Source of the DNA: Protopterus annectens
Lineage: Eukaryota; Chordata; Ceratodontiformes; Protopteridae
Length of the DNA: 64,000 bases
Direction of reading: 5' to 3'
Assembly (NCBI RefSeq): GCF_019279795.1
Contig: NC_056732.1
Coordinates: 1,078,758,430 to 1,078,822,429, forward strand
The stretch's first letter is position 1, and every line of letters starts with the position of its first letter. The notes beneath the pieces were generated by a model. That model did no database searches. It saw nothing but the letters and a program-made list of their open reading frames with translations, and was not told the DNA's origin. Below, in pieces: positions 34,549-46,689 of the stretch. The position numbers and the translations under genes were made by a program.

Positions 34549-35261
34549 ATCCTAGCTGGAGTGGGCTGATTGATTAAGTAATGTTCTTGTCTAGCAACTG
34601 CAAGGTTAACAATAGTTAAGATTGATGCAGTACCCCTCTTAACAGTGGTGTCTTTATTTTCTGCTAGAAAAGGTACAGGCTATAGTGATAACTTGGAACA
34701 GCTGTAGCTATAAGATATAGTATCTTAAATAAGTGGCTTTTGTTCTCCACTCTATGTCTATATATGTGGAAATGGTAAAGATACCTGTTTCCTTTAGCTA
34801 CAATAGAAAAGTTTACCCCAGTATCAGGACACATACTCATACCAGTGTTTCCCTTTGCTTTAACAAACTATGCTGAAGGCTTAGGCTGCCTACAGAGATT
34901 CCTTTATACCCACATGTAGTATGGGCACCCCATTCTTATGTAGCTGGGCACTGCTTGCTAGATAGATGTCATCCTTTAATTCCCATTTTATCAACAGTGT
35001 TATACACCCAGTCTGTTAACCATATTATCACATACTCTATCAAAGTTCTGAGTTCTTGCTGAATTATCATAAGCTGCACCAACATTTCAAAAACAGTAAC
35101 TTTACATCTACCCACAAACCTACTTTACATCTACGCCACAAACCTATAGAAGTGAGTATTTATTTTTACAATAAGTAAAAAATACTGGCATTTCTCTTTT
35201 TTTCTGTGTTGCTATAAACCTCAGGAGTAAGTGTATAACATCAAAGTAAACAGAATACAAT

Positions 35262-35489
35262 TTAACTACAACAGTTTAGCTCATTCATTTTAGTTAATAT
35301 ATGTTGAGCCTTACTTGTGTGTAGTGGGGTTAAAAACCTCACTAATTGACCCTGGTCAGGTTGGTGCCAATTACAACCCCTTTCAAATGCCCATGTAAAA
35401 CTATTAAAGCCATTCACCTCTTTATAATGAGAAAACAACTTAGCACTGACCTTAGCATCCAAGGCTTGGCTTTCACTAACAGTATTCAT
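35262..35489 (-). pseudogene. Gmr1-like gag fragment
   Basis: Open frame of 75 codons with FTWAFERGCNWHQPDQGQLV and LTPLHTSKAQHILTKM. This corresponds to the FL.TFERA......W...L.PLL.GKAQ....L pattern of vertebrate gypsy gag. Its position upstream of the integrase on the same strand supports the assignment. Confidence 0.5.
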
Positions 35490-35559
35490 ATGCCTTGATG
35501 AAGCCTCTCATGTTGACACTGCTCATTACTTTCTTTTTGCTCCTTTAATTTTCTTTATA

Positions 35560-37850
35560 TTTGTCTTGATCTTTTTGCACCTCAAGTTGTTTCATTTTCT
35601 TTACCTTATTTTTTTCACTTCAAACTAGAATTTGAGATTATCATTATTTCTGTCAAAGTCATTAATCCTTCTACTGGCCTTCCATACATTTCTCATTTTT
35701 TAGCCTCTGTATCATAAATTTCATATCCACTAAAAGTTACACTGTCTCTATATATATGTATATTCCATCTTTCCTACCAATTTATTACTTCAAATTAAAA
35801 AAATAAATCATTGGAATCTTTATCTAACAGTTTCTTACCAATTTCTGCAATATTCTATGATACAACACTTATTTATTTATCTTATCCTTGAGACAAACTC
35901 CCATTTTTCTCTTCCAATTTTACAATATAAATTACAATTTCATCATTTTTTTAATTATTTTTTCTATTTCAAAATATAGGTTTTTTGCTACCCCCATACA
36001 TCCATTTGTGTTGAAGAGATATTTTCTCTCTATTTGATGTCCCACATATTTACATATTTCTTCATCACCGTTTCCTCAATGTCCATTGTGTTTCTTTTTT
36101 CCAGTCTTGGTAAATTATAAACTGTTAACATACACATTTCCATTTTGTTTTCATTTCTCTGTCTCTGCCATCTCTTTGACTTAACTCCATGTCTTCAATC
36201 TGTTCTATTTTATCTTGTTCTAAATTCCTTTCCTTCACATTTGTCCATAACTTTTTTCTATCCATTTTTACTTCTCTTAAGTATCACTAATGTTTTCTTC
36301 TTTATTTTTTTAATTTAAATGCATTTTTATTTTTGAAAATTAACTCCCATCTATATAATCTGAGATTGACTATAATCAGAAGCATATGCTGCCAATTGTG
36401 CTGAGTAAAATGTTATAGTCCATTGTTAGCTGTCTGACCTTTCCCTTTAAATTTTACAGAAATTCAAGATTGCCATGATCACCCCTTACACTAAATTAAT
36501 CAAATTTTCAAAAAAGTGTTGTTGATTATCATCCTATATCTGACAAACTATGTCTGCATCAGTTTCCGAAAATAATACTTTTGGTAATTTTGTTTCCTTA
36601 GCCAGTCTTCCATGTAATTCACTATTAAATAATTTCCTTGATTTTTCTGTTCATTGTTATTACATATTATAACAATTTTATCCATATTACTGCTGCAATT
36701 TATTTTTAAGTTTTCTAACAATTCATTATTTCCTTTTTACTTCAAAATTATTTATGAAATTTTCTCTTATTTCTTATTAGTTTCATTTCTCTCTTCTCCT
36801 GTTCATGACCATTCATTCCATATATATTCTTAATGTGTTATTTCCTTTCATTATCATTTTTCTTTTCTTTATCTTCTATAAATTCTTTGTGTGTCTGACT
36901 TCCTACATTATCTGGAGTCCCGTTCATTTTTACTTCTTCTTCTCCTTCTTCTTTATTTATCTTATTTAACTTCAAGAGTTTATTTCTTTATTATCTTCAC
37001 TTCTTCATGCATTCTTCCTAATTCATATAAGTTGTTCATAGGTTAATCATTTGCTCTTTCATTATTCTTCAAATTTATTAACAACTGATCAGATAATAAT
37101 TAATTTTCTATTTTTATTGCTATTCCTCTTAAAATCATTTAATCTCAAATTATTTTGTTTTTTAAGCATTATCTTCATCATCACTTAATATTAAACAAAG
37201 ATTCATTTTAGACTCCATTATAAAACTTAAATCCCAATTATCATCCCAATATGTCTTGATCCCATTCTGTGTTATCCTGAGCATCTATTACTTTTAAAGG
37301 ATGGCTCAATAATTAGATCAATATTTTGGCTTCATTGCCCATAGGTATAGTTATGTTATCTTCCTTTCTCCTTCTTCTTTATTTTTCCACTTTATGCCCT
37401 TGTGTTGACTCCACCCCATTTCCTTAGCTTTTAAACAACCAAAGTTTTCATCAATTGTGATTTGTTTTAATTTACTCCTTGTTTTGCTATTTCTTTTCCT
37501 ATGCATTTTACATTGCTAAGTATTGATTGTTATTCCTCCTTTTATTTTCTTCCTCTGTAACTTCATCACTTTTCACAATTTCTTCTACTAATACTACCAC
37601 TTTTATATTAATGTCATTTATATTAACTTTTTGAGCCACATCTATATTAATTTCTTTGATTTCCTAAATGATTTTTTAATTTTTCTAAATGTAAATTTCT
37701 ATCTAACTTTATAGTGAAATATCCATGTGCTGTTCCCTTTGTTTCATTATCTCTTTATTACAGTATTTTCTAAACCAACATTAGGACCTTTACTTCTACT
37801 CTGGCAAATATAAGAAAAAGGTCAAATAGAATCCCAAAACAACTGTTGTT
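35560..37850 (-). mobile_element. LINE remnant (family D): ORF1-like and endonuclease parts
   Basis: The plus strand is strongly pyrimidine-rich here, so the minus strand reads as Lys/Glu-rich protein with many stops. Pieces such as NGTPDNVGSQTHKEFIEDKE (near 36900) look like a charged ORF1. Near 35700, FSGYEIYDTEAKK, MYGRPVEGLMTL is the GRP.GGL motif of a LINE endonuclease. It resembles the T-rich remnants at 52750-53380 and 55280-57400; the clade is not determined. Confidence 0.5.
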
Positions 37851-40525
37851 TATTTACTCTTCTAGCCAGTCATACACTCATGCTACCATTCATACATGCC
37901 CACTCCAAAAAAAGTCACTTTTTAAAATTGTTTGTTTCTCTGCCAACCACCAAAGAAACTCAAATGTCTAAATGTTTATATCAATATTATTGCAATTTTC
38001 ATCTAATTCAAAGAAACATTTTAATTATATTTGTCCTTAAATTGCTTTTAGATTCAACAAGAGTATTTGCTGACTATTAAAGAAAATATGTTTAATCTTT
38101 TGCCCCCTTACCTCTAAACAGTTGTCTATAATCTATTATTCTTGACCTTTCTTGTTCATACTTTACAAAATGTGCTGATCATGGCAAAGAGTATTCACCA
38201 TCTCCTTTCATCAGAAGCAATAAACAAAAAAGATATACAGCTTTCGACTTTTCCTCACAATTTTTGCTGCTGTAAATTAAATTAATTTGACACAGAAAGA
38301 GGAACATTATAAAGATCACTTACAGCTTCAAGTCCAAAAAATTTCTGTGAGATAGTTCCCTGTTTTATACACTTAGAATTTCCTTGTAATAAATGCCACC
38401 AACTTTGGTAAACAGTTCAAAGGAAAAAAGGCAACCATACATCCAAATGTCTCCACATTCACTTAAGATCCCCTTGTAATGATCATGTCACTGACTGCAA
38501 CAAAATGCAGCAAATAAAGGGAAGTAAACCTTCAGTCCAAAAGTCCATAATGAAACTGTTCAAAACTGAAGCTCCCGACTGCAGTTTCTACCAACAAGTC
38601 AGAATGGAACACCAAAAGGAAAGGGTTCCAAACAAAATATCAGCTACTGATGTATGCAGTTGCCACATTGTTTGAAAGAAAAGTTCTAGTTTTGCAGACA
38701 AAAAATAAAATTACTGCTCCTAAATCAGTACTTCAACTCACGCTGGCTTTATGATCTGCCATCTTGTTGCATTCATCACAGAATCAAATGAGAGAGGTCT
38801 GACCAAATTTGCTGTGTTTAGAATGAAGTGCTGTTTTTCACCTACAGCCTTGTAGATGGGAAGCTTTTTTCAGCAGGTCTTTGTCAAAGAAAATACAGTG
38901 CTACTGAGTTTTGGTGCGGTGGAAAAGTAAAGCCCCCTGTCAGTCCTGAAAATGCTGCAGCATATATTCTTTCTGTTGTAAAACATCACATTTTTTATTC
39001 ATCTAACATTACATTGTATGAAAGTTCATTTGTTAAACAGTCCTGCAAGCCTACAAGACTTTCAATCAGCCATATGTCACCTGAATCAGTAAAGTGATGT
39101 CACCACCTACTAATATGAAATAGATAAGAATCCTACTAAGTATGGATAATTAGAACTTGAGACTGAGAAAATATATTTGTATTATCACTGTTCAACAAAG
39201 ATGCTTTATGAAAAACAGCTGCACATTTCCAAGATCTGCCAGACAGAAATAAGGCCTAGAAATAACTAAATGATCTAAGCTCAGATATGGTATTGTCCAT
39301 TGTCTGATACATAGAACAAAGTAATATTAGACGTCAATAACAATTCAATAAGCTAGGGGAGATAATTAAGCCAGATATAGGATGAAAAACCAACTAGTCC
39401 ATGTTAGGAAGTCATTATCAAATCTGGAGAAAAATCATTCCAGACTGATGAAGAAACACTAACAATTGCATTAACTTCTAGATGCAGTTCTCTGGTATAG
39501 TTTGTACTAATTTGGGACCATGAAACATTGTAGAACATGCTAAGTATTCCTGCACATGGGCTGGTGCATAGTACAAACCACATCTCAGGGACCTACATGA
39601 TTGATAAAAGTACCCAACTGCCCTGGAGTAGCAATGTATACTTCTATATGCACAGAGAAGTTTGTGCATGTATTATATTTGCAAATGAAGTACCACACAT
39701 CTTCACAATTAATATATCTGTCAATCAAAGAGGACAGAGTGGAAGAGATGTATAAATTTATGTAGGTACAACTCCATTCCCACAGTGGTTAAAAACTACA
39801 TGTGCACTTGATGAACCTGTAGAAGCATAATGCAGCTGAGCAGTGATACACTTTCAAACAGTGACACAAAGGTTAAATTCAACTGTAAGCAATATAAGAA
39901 TGCACAGACATATTCTGTACCTTAGTACCATGCACATATGAACAAAGACACACTGACACACAAACTCATCTCTACAACAGCGACAACACTGATTCCCAGA
40001 AAATGTGTGCATCACCATAAACAGATGCCTTCATCTACATACTATGTAAATGAAACCAGTTCTGCGCTCCTGCCTAACAAGGCTGAAGCCTTTATGATTT
40101 GCCCTGTGTTAAGACTGCAAAGCAGAATATCATTCCCTCCCCTGCACTATACACCTGCTACACCTGCCCTATAACAACTGTCTACAGCACATGTACTGCT
40201 TTCTAAATAAATAATATTACATTATGCACTATCAGCCGTTAAGGCATAGACTAGATTGCTATTCCACTACATAAACACCCAGTATTGGACACTACTGTTG
40301 GTGCACAATACATCAGCATTCATGATCCTTAACGATGCTGTATGCATTATGGACCATGTGTTCTGTCTCTTCATGAATCATGCATAGGTTCAGAATGCAT
40401 ACAGTACTAGGTATGCGCTGACTGCTCACCATGTTTATGAGTCTAGTGTAATATTTATTAAGCCACAGTTTTAATCCCCACTTAAAATGGAAGATGGTCA
40501 CTAAAACTCTAACCTTATCAATTAC
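37850..40525. other. Unassigned sequence
   Basis: AT-rich, without recognisable domain on either strand. Open frames (for instance 38828-39097, 89 codons) have no motif. Confidence 0.5.
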
Positions 40526-40529
40526 AGTG

Positions 40530-41400
40530 CAAGACAAAAAGGGGAAGACATTGCAGACTATTTGTCAAGGAATCCAGTCAAACCCAGAGAAAAGGAAGAA
40601 AGACAAGAAAAAGTGCCAAAGGAATATGTTATTAGGACTGCTGAATATACAGTCCCATGAGACCTAATGCTAAATGAAAGAAAGAGAGACTACTGGGGCA
40701 ATCTGAAGAATTCTAGGCAAATAATGCTGGATATAAGTAAGACATAGGAACTAGTGATTTGAGATGATAAAGAGATATCAAAAGTATAGAAATGAGATAG
40801 TGAATGTTAATAAGAAATACCCCTTGGAAGGGATAAGACTGATGCCCAAAGAACTGCAGAAAAGCTGCACTGAAGCAGTTCATGAAGCACATCCTGAGGA
40901 TAATAAAAAGCCATGGTCAGACAGAAAAGCAGTGTTTTCCAAGAATTGATCAGATCATAGAAAACACTGGCTGGGATTCAAGAACATCTGCTTGTCATGC
41001 TAAGCTCATGTGCACTATGAGCAGCAATGATTGGGCAGTTTGAAATTCAGGAAACAGTAGTACATGTTGCAGACAGCTGCAAAATAAGGGTTTAGCAGCC
41101 AGATATGCTAACAACCATATAAACAGCTGAGGCTCGTGCTAATGAAACAAAATGTCATGGTGGAGTAATTCAGAAATGTAAAAATGAGTGTGAACATGTC
41201 ATGCTCCCTTTAGCTCCAAATTCCAACACATGCTGGAATAAAGCCACAGAACATCTTTAAAAAATGTTAGGAGTCACCACAGTCATTATAATCCTATTTC
41301 TGCTACAGGCTAGGATGCTGTCAGGAGAAGTAGTAAATGTGTTTAATCAACCTGTTATGAAGAAATAAAACAATACATAAATAGAAGTAATCAGCAAGTC
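40530..41400 (+). pseudogene. Ty3/gypsy RNase H end and integrase remnant
   Basis: The first 120 bp give VQDKKGEDIADYLSRNPVKP (frame shifts included), the ...N.ADYLSRHP end of RNase H. EYVIRTAEYTVP follows, a linker seen in a widespread gypsy lineage. From 40780, a KKYPLEGIRLMPKELQKS..EAVHEAH segment corresponds to ...L.G.R.VIP..LQ..VL.LAHEGH before the integrase zinc finger. Later sequence decays. Confidence 0.55.
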
Positions 41401-43242
41401 AAAATTAATAATGTCTATACAGGAATTTCATAGCAATAGTTGATATATCCATAACAAACCTGGGGGGGTGTAGTACAGACAAATATAATTATGTAGCAAC
41501 ATAATATGAGTATACAGTCAATAATTAGCATAAAAAACACAACAGTGCAAACAACAACAAAAGCACTGTAATGTCCCATATGCAACCCCCTCCAAAAGAA
41601 TGTATAAACCACATAAGTAAACGAACAATTGCACATGCAAGAATATACACCTACTAAGACGTGGAAAATGAGAACCAGACAAATACTCAGCAATGTAACA
41701 AACAACTCATTCAAGTTAGTTACAGTTCAGACTTTAAGCGTTTGGTACAATAATACTACAGAACACTCTACACCTGAATGTGTGTTCCCATCCTCCATGA
41801 AGTACATGTCAGATGACTCCAACAGAATCATTGAAACATTGCAAGTATACAGCCCACAATGCAATTATCATCATACTAAAAAACAATCAAGTATGTCTAC
41901 TGAGTATACATACCTTGAAAATTCTCCAATAATAGCCCCTGTAGTCATAATTGAAGCAGTTGCCATGGAGCACTGTCAGTATGGAAGAATGACTAGAGAC
42001 CTGGCACTTCACGTACTATGGCAAAAACTCAGAAGACAATTGTGTGTGCACTAAGACACTGCCATCAGCCACACAGAGAAGTTTGGCTTTGACAAACGTC
42101 AGGTAGCACTGAAGATGTTTAAAAATCAATGCCATAGAACCTTTTCCACAGGATTACATATTTATCTAAAAGTATTACTCCAACAAAGGAGAACTTCAAA
42201 GTGAAACAGTTACAGGGTTGTCAGAATTAGTTCTGTATTGAGTTTTTCAGAATTGTACAGCTCAACTTGCACTCCTAGAATGGCAGTTCCACTGTGGCAT
42301 TAACAGTTAATATACAGACTTTAGAAGGTAATGTTCTGTTTTGTCATGGGTTTGATTCCAAGGAACTATTGCTCACAGTTACTAACTTTTTATGTACCAC
42401 CAAACCATTGTGTAGTACTTAAACAAAATATGGACAACAGTGAATGACAACAACAACATCATGGAGATTTTCATGTCATATTTGTTTGTGACAATATTCA
42501 AGATATGAATACTATCAACCATCCCAAAGTACATGCTCAGAGGTGGCAATATATCATATGAAGTGTAACTGAGATATTAACATTAACCACCATTTGCTAG
42601 AGTCACTGGAGCATTTGTATATACACTGATCTGCACACATGGCCAAATATAACTGCCATGCTTCTTACCTAAAGTAGACATTGAAGAATTAATACATACA
42701 TTTAATTCCAACCCATTTCTGTGCTCTTTCATAAAAATGCATTTCTCTAGCTTGTCTGTCATTATGCACATACTAATAAATGCAAGATCTGAAATGGGTG
42801 CCAATTCCCCTGACATTGGTCTAGAGATTTTTAAGAAGACACGGCAGACAATGGTGAGGGTAGTGCTCCATTTAGAGCACTGAGGTGGTATGAGGAGGAT
42901 TCTATGATTTTTGTTGGCCTCCTTGTTAAACAATACAGCTGAAGATTTCTGAAGGGTAACTAACAAGGGAGACAGTACAATGTTCAGGCTTGGAATAGCC
43001 TAGACAAGAGTGTCATCAGTGCAACTAGCATCTCACACACAGGTGAGCAATGCTGTCACCATTATAGTGACTTTAAAAAGGGAAATCTGGACCTAATTAG
43101 CCAATGGGAAGAATATTTTAAGACCCATGAGCCACCTCAGTTGTGTAAGTGTAGTAGCCCATGACCAGGCTATGCAGTACCATGAACTGCCAACACACAG
43201 GTATTCATTATTTTTTTTTCTGTTATCTACCATTTCTCACAG

Positions 43243-43302
43243 ATTGAAGGAAATAGGGAGGTACATCAAAAGAGACTGCAACACTTCAGAGAGAGACACA
43301 GG
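43243..43302 (+). other. Candidate 60-bp exon with consensus splice sites
   Basis: A polypyrimidine tract and CTCACAG end at 43242, and GTAAGTATG starts at 43303. The 60 bp between are open in one frame (20 codons, rich in Arg, Glu and Gln, phase 0 at both ends if that frame is used). No neighbouring exon could be linked with certainty, so this may be chance. Confidence 0.25.
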
Positions 43303-43886
43303 GTAAGTATGTATGTAGGTATGAATGTTTGCCATTTCATAATAGCAGTGATTGTATACATAGGTTATCAAACATCAGTCCATAAAGGTCAGACAGAGTA
43401 AGACATGAGTATGCATATTCAACATATGCTAATTTTACATTACACTTATCAATAGTTTAGTAAACATAGATGTCTGTAAGTTCAAATCCAAGCAGCAGCA
43501 ATTAACCTGTATTAATTAATAATATTATTCTACACCGAATAACTTAGGATAACAATGTACTCAGTTCACATAGACATTTCATGACTTGTAATGCATAAAC
43601 CACCTTTGCTATAATCAACACTATTTGCACAATGTGTAGAATATTGGGGAGATTAATGTTACTGTAAAAGTGGATGTGAGAAATTTAAATATTCATGTGT
43701 GAATATGCATTGGCTAGGATATAAGACAATTACATGACATTTATGATATTTTTCTATGTTGTCTCTCCACCTTTTTTCTTGTGCATATAACATTTGGTCT
43801 ATCATTCCTACTGCAACATGACCACTAACACTGGAAGCTATGCCAGCCATAGTTCAGACCACCATCTCCTCACAGGTGGCTGTGGT

Positions 43887-44230
43887 AGCACCACCACAGG
43901 CAGCACAGGCACCCAGCTCATCTGAGGTCACAACCTGTCAGCATTGCCTCAACAACCCCTGAACTACATCCACCAACTGCATCAGGTAGTTGTGCCCCAG
44001 GGGCTGGTGCAGTTGTACCCACTGGGAGTAGTACCAGTGGAGGTAACAATTATTTCAGTCAACAGGTGTTGATATGGCTGGTAGAGGAGATAATGGAGAG
44101 GGTCCTTGGTGCCTGCATCAGCTGTATGGAAAGCATCCTACAAAGAATTGCCAAATTGCTGCCCCATCTGGCAGTGCCCCAGTTGTCTGTGACAGGAATC
44201 AGTGCTTTAAGTTCCAAGGATGAGGACTAG
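43887..44230 (+). pseudogene. Open frame of unknown function, Ser/Thr/Pro-rich with helical C-terminus
   Basis: Open from after a TAG at about 43884 to a TAG at 44228-44230, without a suitable Met near its start. The first 60 residues are rich in Pro, Ser, Thr and Gly; the rest looks amphipathic (QQVLIWLVEEIMERVLGACI, ESILQRIAKLLPHLAVP) and ends in SSKDED. A possible 3' splice site (CTCCTCACAG) ends at 43875. It could be the second protein of a DNA transposon or a terminal exon. I do not recognise it. Confidence 0.3.
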
Positions 44231-45427
44231 ATTCCCACTGTATTTGCATTGGTTGAGGATGTACCTCCAAAGTCCCATACCTGTCCTCAATCATAGTGTC
44301 TCCCACCCTCTTGTTTCCATCACCATCCATCTCTGTCTAGTATGTCCTGTATATCTGCGCCTGCTAAACTTACCCCTCTTATTCCTAAATACCTTCTGCA
44401 ACATTCATTTCTCGCAAAAAAAGGAAAAGGCCACCTGCTCCACAAAAAATGCACCCCCATACATAGCTCTCTAGTTGGTCACACAACATTATTTAGTTAT
44501 CATCATGTATCCTTTATGATATGATGATCCAATTCTGTCAAATTATTTTCAGAAGTACAATGTTAGGTTGTGAAGACGTTGATATCTATGGTGCTCTCCC
44601 AACACAATCCTGCACATTCCTTAACAACTCTCTCTGCTTCCTCCCAATTTACTCCACTGTTCTGTCAACCCCATGTCATACCTTTAATCTGGTCAAAAAT
44701 AGAGTCACACACCACACAAGGCCAGAAATGGCCCATAAAGAAGAATCTCTGTTTCTGTCCTCAGCATGTGCATGATGTTTGTCATTGAGCAGCACCACTG
44801 ACCATACCTCAGTAGGAGTAACTACTACTGCCCACCCTATGGAGAAAACTGATTAATTTGCCTTTGGCTGCATTCATATGGTGCTCCCCACTCTACTAGG
44901 ATTAGCCCAGCTACATGACAGAAAGTAATGCTAATATGAGGAGACAGTCATTTTTATATGTATAACAGTTTAGAAGATTTAATTTACAACATATGGGATG
45001 TTTCAGTTCTCATTACTGTTATGAAGTCTGATGCACATGTGGTCCCTTACCTCATGCTTTTCTTACTGTTGCTTCAAATGTGTGAATTTTTGCTAGCTGA
45101 ACTATGACTTCCTCTGTGCTGTGCTCAGATATGCTTGGGTCCAAAGAATGTTTATTAAAATTGATGGGTGTTTGAGTCCAGCATTGTGTGCCACATTAAT
45201 TAAAGTTTGTTTTTTATTCCTGTAAGATATTACCTGGTGAAGTACTGGCTACATATGTTGCTCTCGCATTGCTATACTATGCATTCCTTAATTACTTTTA
45301 CCAGTATCCTAAGACCCCTGCTTCCTCTCTGTTTTGAGCACTTTACTGTAACCAGCATGACAGAAGTTTTACCAATGGCTAACAAAAGATTAATACACAA
45401 AATTTATTTTATTTAACATTTGTTTAC

Positions 45428-45633
45428 CGGGAAAGTCCAACTTGGAACAAAGCCAATTTTCAGCAGAGACCCAGGGAGAAACACTCCAGACACATGTCTT
45501 TGAAATGTGGGAGAAAACTAGAGTACCCAGAAGAAACCCACAGACTCCACACAGAAGGCACCCCAGCCAAGAATTGAACCGGAAAGCCATTTGCCGTGAG
45601 GCAACAATGCTACCACTGCACCACTGCGCCATC
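45428..45633 (-). mobile_element. V-SINE copy with central domain
   Basis: The minus strand has the tRNA-like head (GGCGCAGTGGTGCAGTGGTA, then CCGGTTCAATTCTTGG) and the conserved V-SINE centre seen on the plus strand as TCTTTGAAATGTGGGAGAAA and GAAGAAACCCAC. It ends in a different 3' tail from the copy at 48206 (GTTGGACTTTCCCGG). No clear target duplication was found. Confidence 0.8.
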
Positions 45634-45869
45634 AGCCAGAAATGCATGTACACACAGGCAGAAATTCTTCAGAAGCAGAAATGTCTATATGTCTGCACTC
45701 TTCATTTGTGTAACATTTAGCACTGACCAGCAAAAAACACTGCTACTTTCTGATCTAAGTAAAAAAAAAATAAAAAAATAATTATATATGCTCTAAGACT
45801 TTGCCATCGACTGTGCAAATTAGCTTGCCAGAGATGTTCTTCAGTACTGAAAGTAATGTTAGTGGTTTC

Positions 45870-45983
45870 TATTATTTGTGTATGGTTTATTAGCTTATTG
45901 CAGTTTGATTACTTTTATATAAATATAAATGTGCCTATGCCACAAGTGATAATTCAATAAAGTTTTTAAAAAAAAAAAAAAAG
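45870..45983 (+). mobile_element. L1 LINE 3' tail, very short copy
   Basis: TTTATATAAATATAAATGTGCCTATGCCACAAGTGATAATTCAATAAAG-like sequence (described here in parts) matches the last 110 bp of the other L1 copies, followed by about 15 A. An extreme 5' truncation. Confidence 0.65.
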
Positions 45984-45984
45984 A

Positions 45985-46680
45985 AACGAGGAGTTTATTG
46001 TAATGCAGTCTATCCACCTCATAATGTAAATAAGTGTGACACTGCTACACATTACCCTTCCAAGTGTGTTCTCCATGTATGGCTTGTAACTACTTTGCAT
46101 ACTGTATACTCATCACAAAGACTTGTCAATGATCCACAAAAGACTTTTATGAAATGATGTTGAGATAAACATTCTGGAATGCATTGGTGGCACTCCACTA
46201 GTTGACACCTGTCACTATCACCCATCACATAGCTTTTCAATACACCTTAATGTGGCACACATACTTATCATTCATGACAAAATTAATGTGAATTATGTGA
46301 TGTATGACTTATTGTTACAGTATGTTGTGAGGTGTATTCAAAACTGTGATGTTGTTCATCAATCAGATCACATTGCCCATCCCCCAAACATATGTCATCT
46401 AATGTGCAACTATGTCCTGTCCGACACTTATAATAAGATTTTTTTCTGTTGTGTAAGTGATTAATACATAGTCATCTAGATTGTTGACTTAGATAAGTAG
46501 GTGTTCAATATAGCAATGACTAATTAGTATGAGTGTGTCTGACTATAATGACAAGTAGGACTGGCTTATCCAACATATTTGATGTGTACACTTCCACTCA
46601 CTGGAAATATTTACACATGGGGAGGGCTCCCCAACTCTTTCACTTCCTGCTAGGCCAAACATTTGCCTTGAAACACAATG
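45985..46680. other. Unassigned sequence
   Basis: No gene, family motif or repeat was seen. Confidence 0.5.
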
Positions 46681-46689
46681 AATAAGTCA

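Larger units (their letters stand above)
31900..35490 (-). mobile_element. Gmr1-like Ty3/gypsy remnant (integrase before RT), interrupted by family A copy 3
   Basis: In minus-strand order: gag fragment (35489-35262), an unreadable part, family A insertion, integrase (33400-32560), then the HHIDT...RVPQK...GVI.ESNSP start of the reverse transcriptase (32165-31920). Integrase upstream of RT is the Ty1/copia-like order known from Gmr1-type gypsy elements of fishes and other deuterostomes. No LTR was recognised, and RT is cut at about 31900 near the CR1. Confidence 0.65.
41400..45425. other. Mostly unassigned sequence
   Basis: Three open stretches stand out but show no known domain: 41629-42054 plus (141 codons), 42583-42966 minus (127 codons) and 43887-44230 plus (about 114 codons without a Met). 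A tRNA-like GGGTTTGATTCC word near 42350 hints at an old SINE. A candidate mini-exon is listed separately. Confidence 0.45.

Noticed and set aside
42583..42966. 127-codon minus-strand open frame as a gene
   Set aside because: No recognisable motif and no supporting context; AT-rich sequence of this length can be open by chance.
45390..45720. 87- and 92-codon open frames
   Set aside because: They are translations of the V-SINE copy at 45428-45633 and its flanks.
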